In this document: positions 58,061 through 64,000 of the stretch, piece after piece
Layout: every line of letters starts with the position of its first letter
How positions within the stretch are numbered: the stretch's first letter is position 1
NCBI GenBank assembly: GCA_951812995.1
Contig: CATOTD010000002.1
Span: 441,468-505,467 of the forward strand
From: an uncultured Gammaproteobacteria bacterium
GTDB lineage: Bacteria > Pseudomonadota > Gammaproteobacteria > Eutrophobiales > Eutrophobiaceae
Length of the DNA stretch: 64,000 nt
Direction: 5' to 3'
The notes under the pieces: model-generated
What the model was told of the DNA's origin: nothing
Database searches by the model: none
Seen by the model: the letters and a program-made list of their open reading frames with translations, nothing else
Position numbers and translations under genes: made by a program

Positions 58061-58300
58061 TTACATATTGCAGATCATAAAAATGAAAAACTGACTAAAG
58101 ATTCTTGTATCTTTGACCCTTGATAAGGGAAAATTATGAATTAAGAATCACCGTCACCTAAAAGCGGTTGTCAAGCATCAAGATTATCAGCCGGTAAAGT
58201 GGAGATCAGCCAACATGCGTGATCGATTTATAATTTTTTCCTTGGCGATTAATGCTGAGAGGATTATTGTCGCAATATAAAAATCTTAAAGAATATTATT

Positions 58301-59212
58301 ATGTCGAACGAAATAACAAATGGTACAACCCGCAACATTAATGGTAAATCGTGTGTGTATTACGATGGTTATTGGATCAGAGGTTATAATTTAAATAAGG
58401 ATAGTTATGCTGATAAGAAAAAAATGATCGATCAATTAACGCGCCGCGTATTTCACCATGCCGAACAGGGGATCAATACGCCTAGTAATCGTCTGGATGA
58501 GATTCGGGCGATTTATGAAGCTGAAGATGTGCCGTCAAGAAAACGGGTCAAAGGCGCAATGTTGGCCGGGTCGCTGTTAAATCGTGGCCGACAAATATTA
58601 ACGGCAATCGTTGATCTTGAAGACGCTGGCGTGAAGATAGAAACGAGTAACGAGTTATTGCGTGAATGTGGCCGCTGTTTTATGGAAGCACTAGCACTCG
58701 GTAAAAATATTAAACTTGCTGATGGTGGCGAGGGCGTAGACGAACTTTGGGGAGAGCCGTTTAAGGTATTTTCAATGCCAATCGAGGAGTTTTTCCAAAG
58801 CCGATATATAAAAATATCTCAAACCATGTCGGAGATTGATCAGGTTGCAAATACCACTTGTAGTGTTGTTGCGCAGTTTGAGTTGTTTTCCAGTATTGAT
58901 GACAAGATACTAGAACTTGCTACCATGTCCAAAATGACCTGCGAAACCATTCGAACTGATCCGGTCATGTTTGATGTTTGGCCGCGCTATATTGCGGCAA
59001 AAGAAGAGTATGAAGACAGTCTTAATACGCTTAAAACAGATAATAATTTTGACAACCTGCAAACACTGGAAGGCTATCGTTTAATTAAAGAGGGCGGCGC
59101 GATTTTGATTAAACTTGCAACATTACGTGTGCCCATTCCAGACAGTATTCGTATCTTTACTAAACGTTGTACGACCTTTGTTGAGAAATGCCAATCAATA
59201 GTATCTGCATAA
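58301..59212 (+). CDS. Conserved-looking cytoplasmic protein of unknown function
   Basis: 303 residues, no signal peptide or membrane span. It starts MSNEITNGTTRNINGKSCVY and is mostly helical: VFHHAEQGINTPSNRLDEIR, RVKGAMLAGSLLNRGRQILT, VDELWGEPFKVFSMPIEEFF, CETIRTDPVMFDVWPRYIAA. No catalytic motif recognised. Codon use is like the host genes, so it does not look recently imported. It stands alone, about 510 bases after the AAA ATPase and 48 bases before the truncated cation-efflux gene. Confidence 0.7.
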   Translation: MSNEITNGTTRNINGKSCVYYDGYWIRGYNLNKDSYADKKKMIDQLTRRVFHHAEQGINTPSNRLDEIRAIYEAEDVPSRKRVKGAMLAGSLLNRGRQILTAIVDLEDAGVKIETSNELLRECGRCFMEALALGKNIKLADGGEGVDELWGEPFKVFSMPIEEFFQSRYIKISQTMSEIDQVANTTCSVVAQFELFSSIDDKILELATMSKMTCETIRTDPVMFDVWPRYIAAKEEYEDSLNTLKTDNNFDNLQTLEGYRLIKEGGAILIKLATLRVPIPDSIRIFTKRCTTFVEKCQSIVSA

Positions 59213-59260
59213 TGGCTAATCATTTATCGGCTAGTTAGTACTAACATACCCGGATATATA

Positions 59261-59490
59261 ATGATAGATGAATCTAATCAAATAGAATTTTCCGAGCGTG
59301 ACAGAAAGGTTCAATCTCTAATCATTATTGAGGGCTGTGCAAACCTGCTGGTACTTGTGGTCAAGCTACTTGTCGGTTTATCGACGGGTTCACTTGCCAT
59401 ATTAGCAGATGCGATTCATTCCTTAACCGATCTTGCAAATAATTTCGTGGCCTGGATTGTTGTTAGAGTATCTGCTCTTCCAGCAGAGTG
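59261..59490 (+). pseudogene. Cation diffusion facilitator transporter, 5' fragment
   Basis: The first ~77 codons of a CDF/FieF-type efflux protein: LIIIEGCANLLVLVVKLLVG (TM1), LSTGSLAILADAIHSLTDLA (metal-site helix with Asp-x3-Asp-type spacing, ADAIHSLTD) and NNFVAWIVVRVSALPA. The family continues into the DHPYGH motif, but the gene is cut at 59491 by the left end of an IS256 'B' element. The remainder is not found downstream. Confidence 0.8.
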
Positions 59491-59648
59491 TTATAACCGA
59501 ATCTGGTGTCTGAAAGAATTTGAAGTATGCGGTGTGCCTTGCTGGAATCGGTTTTGTCTAGCAATCGAAAGTAACAAGAGGAGTACGCCACACATGACAA
59601 ACAATACTATGATTGATCCGGGTACACCAGAGGGAATTGACCCACTGA

Positions 59649-60980
59649 GATAACGTAAATTATCTTTCGCAAATTTGAAGGGGCGGCTCCCTTTATCTGG
59701 TTAAATAAAAAGTGACATAACCATTTATTTGACCAGGAGAAGAGTTGCCATGAGCGATGATACAAGCAAGCACTTGCACAACGTAGTCCCTATTGATGAA
59801 CAGGCACTGCAGGGCCATCTCAACAAAGTGGTACTGAAGACTGTGGAAGACACCCTTAACCAGATTCTGGACGCTGAGGCTGATGCGCTGGTGGGTGCTG
59901 ATCGATATGCACGCACTGAGACGCGCAAAGACTATCGGTCTGGTAGCTACACCAGGAAGCGCCACACAAGGGCCGGAGAGCTTGAGTTAAAGATGCCGAA
60001 GCTACGCAAACAGACCTTTGAGATGGCCATCATAGAGGGCTACCGGCACCGTGTAGCGTCTGTCGAAGAGGCACTGCTCGAGATGTATCTGGCAGGTGTT
60101 TCGGTCCGTCGGGTGGAGGATGTCACCGTAGCATTGTGGGTTACCCGTGTTAGCTCAGGGACTATTTCAAAGCTCAACCAGCGTATCTATGGGCAGATTG
60201 AAGAGTGGCGTAATCGCCCCATAGGGAGTGATTTCCCTTATGTATACCTGGACGGTGTTGTGCTCAAACGCAGTTGGGGCGGTGCAGTGAAGAACGTTTC
60301 TGTTCTAGTCGCCATAGGTGTTGGGGACGATGGCTACCGCCGCATTCCAGGGATGGTTGAAGGTACTAAGGAGGATAAGGCGGGATGGTCAGGATTCCTG
60401 CGTCATTTGCAGGCACGCGGTCTCAAGGGCATCAGGTTGGTGCTCAGTGATGCCTGTCTTGGGCGCAAGGAGTCGATCGGTGACTTCTACCCTGATGCTG
60501 GCTGGCAGCCTTGTACCTCGAACCCGGGTCAAAGAAGTCTCTCGCATGTTGCAGGCTATTCATGCATCTGAAGATCTGGAATCAGCCAGGCATAAGGCCA
60601 CGGAGGTTGAGAAGAAACTCAGGGACATGAAGTTATCGAGTGCAGCGGATTGGCTGGGTAGTGCATGGAAGAGACCCTGACGTATTATCGGTTCCCAGCA
60701 GAGCACTGGATTCGCATTCGGACTAACAATCCTTTGGAGCGGATCATCCGAGAAATCAGGCGGCGAACTTGAGTAGTGTGTGCATTCCCGGATGGCAACT
60801 CGGCGTTGATGCTTTGTGCGGTAAGGCTAAGACACATCGCGGGGAGCTAGTGGGGAACGCGCAAATATCTGAACATGGATTTGCTCCAAGAGATGGATAA
60901 AGAAAAGGACTTTCAGGTAGCGTAACAACCAGATTTAAGGGAAAGCCAAATCAGAAAGTGCGAAAGATTATTGACACTAC
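59649..60980 (+). mobile_element. IS256-family element 'A', copy e, with 8-bp target duplication
   Basis: 1332 bp flanked by CCCACTGA on both sides (59641-59648 and 60981-60988), inside IS256 'B'. The transposase (59750-60571, then 60318-60680) has the same 35-base shorter segment at GDFYPDAGWQPC as copy b, and the same GSAWKRP frame break as copies b and d. There is an extra TGA in the C-terminal frame (GGEL-stop). It was therefore moved here after becoming defective. Confidence 0.88.
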
Positions 60981-61296
60981 CCCACTGACAGAGTTACTCA
61001 GATCCGGTGCGAGGCAGTTAATCACCGAAGCTGTCCAGGTAGAGCCAAATGAGTTGATGAGGCAGTATGATGATCAAAAAACGGCTGACGGATGCCAGCG
61101 TGCTGTCCGCAGCGGTCATCATCCCGAACGAGAGAGCATCACCGGGGTTGGCAAGGTCAGCGTTAAGGTGTCCAAGATCCGTAGCCGTGAGGGTAAGCCG
61201 GAGAGCTTCCAATCTTTGGTCGTACCGCCCTACATCTGGCGAACAGCGACTCTAGACGCAGCGATACCCTAGCTTTATTTGAAGGGTGTTTCGATT

Positions 61297-61368
61297 GCTA
61301 GACAAAACCGATTCCAGCAAGGCACGCCGCATACTTCAAATTTATTCAGACACCAGATTCGGTTATAA
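61297..61368 (-). repeat. Inverted copy of the IS256 'B' left end
   Basis: About 70 bases ending GGTTATAA are the reverse complement of 59491-59565, apart from a few mismatches. Together the two copies form long inverted repeats around a ~1.8 kb interior that holds the start of the IS256 'B' gene and all of IS256 'A' copy e. Confidence 0.75.
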
Positions 61369-61813
61369 CTCCCAAAGGTTGTGTCACGCGGATTACGATG
61401 CTGACGATGGTCTACAAGATGGGATTATGCGCAGAAGATTCCTGGCGCAAATTGAGAGGCTTCAGGCACCTGGCCAAGGTGATTGAAGACGTGAAGTTTA
61501 AAGATGGAATCGAGGTAACTGAGGACGACAAGGCAGCCGCATGATCAACTTGTCAGACACTATTTTTGACAATAGCTCAACTTTAGGGCATCAAGGTTAT
61601 CGCCATTGATTATGAGGTTGTTATCCAGGTTGCCATTGCCTACAGATTTACCCTTGTGGACTTTAATTATCCTGTAGGGAATGGTTAGGTGATACCCGTA
61701 AATTAAATCTTTACTAGGAAAATGAAGTATAGGCATCGGTTATTATCTTATTTTATTATTATACTTTTGAAGTTAAACATATAATTTCTATAAAAAAATT
61801 AACCTTGTGATAC

Positions 61814-62859
61814 TTACGCCGTTAATTCTTTATAGGTAAGTGTTTTGCCAGTCATTCGACTAAATAACTATCCAATCTTTCCTGCGTATCTCGTTCACAA
61901 GATCCTTTATTCAATCGGAAAAAAAACTCGTCCACATAAGCCTGGCAATGTTTTCTGCTCCAGTTATGATAAATTCCATTATAGCCACGCTTTAACACAG
62001 CCCAGACGCTTTCAATACCATTTGTATGTGCCATACCATTTACAAATTCCTTTGCACTGTGATTAACAGTACCATGCTGATAATCCCTCTCAAAACCTGA
62101 ATATCCTTTATGCTCATCAGTATATAAATGGCTTTCAGCGGTGATATTTTATGAATTGTAGATTGCAGGGTATGCTTATCAGTATTATTTATCGGCATTG
62201 TCTTGACATGACCACCGCGTACTTTCATGCCCATGACCGCATATTTACCAACCGTCCCACGTCCTGCTTTTAGCTTTTTGTTTGCGTGTTTATTGGATTC
62301 CTTGCCACCAAGGTAGGTTTTATCAATTTCAATGTGTCCACTCAATACTTCAAGGTCTTCACCACAAACTAATCGTAATCGATGCAACATGTACCAAGCA
62401 GTTCTTTGTTGTATTCCAAGTTCTTTAGATAATTGTAAAGAGAAGACACCTTTCTGTGAAGTCATGAGTGTGTAAGAAGTATAAATCCACTTGCGGGAAT
62501 CTACTTTGCTACGTTCCATTGGGGTATTAGTAAAAACATTGAAATATCCACGACAATTACCGCACCAATAATCACTTGATTTTTTCTGCGGTGTGATTTT
62601 TCCATTACATCCACATTTCGCACAAACAGGTTTATTGCCCCAACGTATTTTTTCAAAATACTGAATTGCATCAGTCTTGGTCTTGTATGTATTCATGATT
62701 TCATGCAGATTTAATACTTTTGCCCTATTTTTTGTCTCATTAATTTTAATCTATAATTTAACATGGATATAATGAAATAATCTGATTATTTTAAAGATTT
62801 GTCAAGTTTTGTACTGATATTTATTATTGTAATCTTGTCAAGTTAAATACATAATTCCC
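61814..62859 (-). mobile_element. IS1595-family element, third copy, frameshifted transposase
   Basis: The right end GGGAATTATGTATTTAACTT lies at 62859 (minus). Transposase 62040-62696 has CAKCGCNGKITPQKKSSDYW (zinc site), LSGHIEIDKTYLGGKESNKH (note DK where the family has DE) and VMGMKVRGGHVKTM. The frame shifts near 62110, and the C-terminal part 61852-62034 has AHTNGIESVWAVLKRGYNGI. After one more missing base it ends MTGKTLTYKELTA. No matching left terminal repeat was found; a right-end-like sequence in the wrong orientation lies at 61769-61790. The element abuts an IS481 arm. Confidence 0.75.
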
Positions 62860-63425
62860 TTTGCGCACACCGGTGACGCGGTGGTCGGGTTTGCGGAACC
62901 GCCCAAGTGTCTTGATGTCCAGGTGCAGAAGCGAGCCTGGATAAGACCGCTCATAGCGATTATTGGGTTTAGCGGGTGCAAGCGCGGAGCGTTTGTTTAG
63001 ACCGAGTCGTCTGCGGTGCGAAGACATTGTGGCGGGGTCGAGCCGACATTCCTGGCAATCTGGCCCATGGTCCGGCGGTGCTTACGTAGCAAAGAGATGC
63101 GGCGGACTTGCCTATCTGTCAGTGCTCTGGGATGGCGGCTGACTGGCCGAGAACCACTATCTTCCAGGCCTGCCAGACCGTCCTTATCAAATTGATTGTT
63201 CCACTTCAATACAGTGTGAGTTGACGTATGAAACTCTTGCGCCACCTGGGTCGCTGGAAAACCAGGTTGTTGGGCTCGTCTGACCATACTCAGTCGACCT
63301 TCCAGTGTCAATGGGGCATGCTTGTGTACGTTCATGCGGGTTTCTGTTGACCCTATTGGTTTGGTCACTTATATAATCTCTCACATGGCTCGCATGAACA
63401 ACCTATGCCCAGATCACAGGTAGGT
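62860..63425 (-). mobile_element. IS481-family element, 5' arm (copy 3)
   Basis: Minus-strand copy of the arm at 20346 and 26122. The terminal repeat lies at 63425 (ACCTACCTGTGATCTG..), with transposase start 63368 and the same frame break (NVGSTPPQCL against MSSHRRRLGLNKRSALAPAK). It extends further than the others into SYPGSLLHLDIKTLGRFRKP, then is cut by the IS1595 right end at 62859. Confidence 0.8.
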
Positions 63426-63633
63426 GTCCCAGCTCAACTTCGACAGCCGCGTGCGAATGGTGTTTCATGGCAAGCAGATCAGTTCTGACACTAGGTTGAT
63501 CCGGTATTAACCTTGCCAGCTTCAACGTAACACATACTGGTGTCGGAAAAAGTGATGGTGTACCATCGGCCACACAGGTAACCTGATTTGCCTTACCGGT
63601 ATCAAACGCAATAGCTAGTGCTGATATTGACAA
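63426..63633 (-). pseudogene. Unidentified minus-strand gene fragment
   Basis: An open frame starts with TTG at 63633 (LSISALAIAFDTGKANQVTC) and runs VADGTPSLFPTPVCVTLKLA, then KHHSHAAVEVELGHL, into the IS481 end. A TGA precedes the TTG in frame. It reads like protein, but I cannot name it, and it may be a remnant cut by the IS481 insertion. Confidence 0.3.
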
Positions 63634-63675
63634 AAATCACAACCTGCCATTAAAATTTTTTAGCAATAGGAGTGC

Positions 63676-64000
63676 ATGATGCTTGCAACTATTATCAATA
63701 ATACAAGGGTTCAAACAGGCAACGTCATGCTGTTCATGGTCAAGTCCAAATATAAGATGGCGACTGGCTTGTTGGTGACGGGTATCTTCGCATCAACAAT
63801 CCACACACCCGCCATGGCTACACCCTGGTTGACAGAGGTCGAACTTGGGGCGGCGGTAGGGACAAGCTACGCATCGATTGATATGGAATCAACGAACACG
63901 ACTGGAGAGGGTCTTAATATACCCCCTGAGCCGCAAATTGCGTCAAGATACCGGTTGCATTTCAAAGACCTTGACAGCACGGTCCTCTCGCTACAGTTGA
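63676..64000 (+). CDS. Exported protein, 5' part, runs off the window
   Basis: An open frame of 108 codons from ATG 63676 (or ATG 63679) to the window end, with AGGAG five bases upstream. The N-terminus is long and contains a hydrophobic stretch preceded by Lys residues (FMVKSKYKMATGLLVTGIFA), with a likely signal cleavage after HTPAMA; an internal Met (63736) may be the real start. The mature part WLTEVELGAAVGTSYASIDM, then IASRYRLHFKDLDSTVL, has the alternating pattern of an outer-membrane or secreted beta protein. No family assigned. Confidence 0.55.
   Translation, partial: MMLATIINNTRVQTGNVMLFMVKSKYKMATGLLVTGIFASTIHTPAMATPWLTEVELGAAVGTSYASIDMESTNTTGEGLNIPPEPQIASRYRLHFKDLDSTVLSLQL

Larger units (their letters stand above)
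59491..61573 (+). mobile_element. IS256-family element 'B', rearranged, with nested IS256 'A'
   Basis: The left end TTATAACCGAATCTGGTGTC starts at 59491 and the transposase starts at 59594 (MTNNTMIDPGTPEGIDPL). It is split at 59648 by IS256 'A' copy e and resumes at 60989 (TELLRSGARQLITEAVQVEP, HPERESITGVGKVSVKVSK). At about 61300 it runs into an inverted copy of its own left end (to 61368), and then into a C-terminal fragment (LTMVYKMGLCAEDSWRKL, IEVTEDDKAAA) with the right end near 61573. Confidence 0.75.

Noticed and set aside
61769-61790. Left terminal repeat of the third IS1595 element
   Set aside because: GAAGTTAAACATATAATTTC has the orientation of a right end, so it cannot be the inverted partner of the end at 62859; it is more likely a remnant of another copy.
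1-64000. CRISPR array, replication origin or rRNA genes
   Set aside because: No regularly spaced direct repeats, no DnaA-box cluster with dnaA/dnaN or parAB neighbours, and no rRNA sequence were seen.

Overview
The window comes from a Gram-negative bacterium, most likely a gammaproteobacterium. Supporting signs are lipoprotein signal peptides, a 976-codon TonB-dependent receptor, a TolC-type channel, an lpxL remnant, and cysS beside a Pro-Arg-His-Lys tRNA array. Host genes are AT-leaning. By my count about 28 kb (over 40 %) of the 64 kb is insertion sequence, much of it nested, and several host genes are broken (glycosyltransferase, RTX protein, matB, lpxL, cation-efflux gene). This looks like a genome undergoing IS-driven decay, as in a recently host-restricted or bottlenecked lineage; that reading is inference.

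Layout. 1-5742: a glycosyltransferase fragment, then a mosaic of IS5-, IS481- and IS256-family pieces. 5824-18664: an intact block of 13 same-strand genes. It opens with a metallo-beta-lactamase-fold hydrolase, an FmdB-like protein and an unknown exported protein. A tight operon follows: two lipoproteins, a TPR membrane protein, a PEGA/FGE-like membrane protein, a small exported protein, a MotA/TolQ/ExbB-type channel, an actin/Hsp70-like ATPase, two paralogous membrane-anchored von Willebrand A proteins and an M48 metalloprotease. 18661-22586: a broken RTX gene and more IS. 22587-26045: cysS and four tRNAs, with an IS1595-family element and passenger gene between tRNA-Arg and tRNA-His. 26122-30720: nested IS. 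30996-34956: SGNH hydrolase and TonB receptor. 35301-42637: nested IS inside matB and lpxL pseudogenes. 42980-44329: TolC-like gene. 44456-49232: IS1595 element with a Bro-N passenger and an IS5 insertion, a MITE-like element, and a second IS5 copy that supplies the stop codon of rpiA. 49214-55810: rpiA, ilvA, then a 4'-phosphopantetheinyl transferase and oleD-oleC-oleB (long-chain olefin synthesis) without oleA. 56188-59490: AAA ATPase, an unknown gene and a truncated cation-efflux gene. 59491-63425: nested IS. 63676-64000: start of an exported protein.

Two things stand out. First, the 7965-18664 operon encodes what looks like an ion-driven envelope machine: the ExbB/TolQ/MotA-like channel would pair with two vWA proteins whose N-terminal membrane anchors resemble ExbD/TolR (Asp at the start of the helix), together with PEGA, TPR, actin-like and lipoprotein partners. 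I do not recognise it as a named system. Second, every multi-copy IS family here carries inactivating lesions shared between its copies, and at least three such defective copies are flanked by target-site duplications. They therefore appear to have been moved in trans after they broke.
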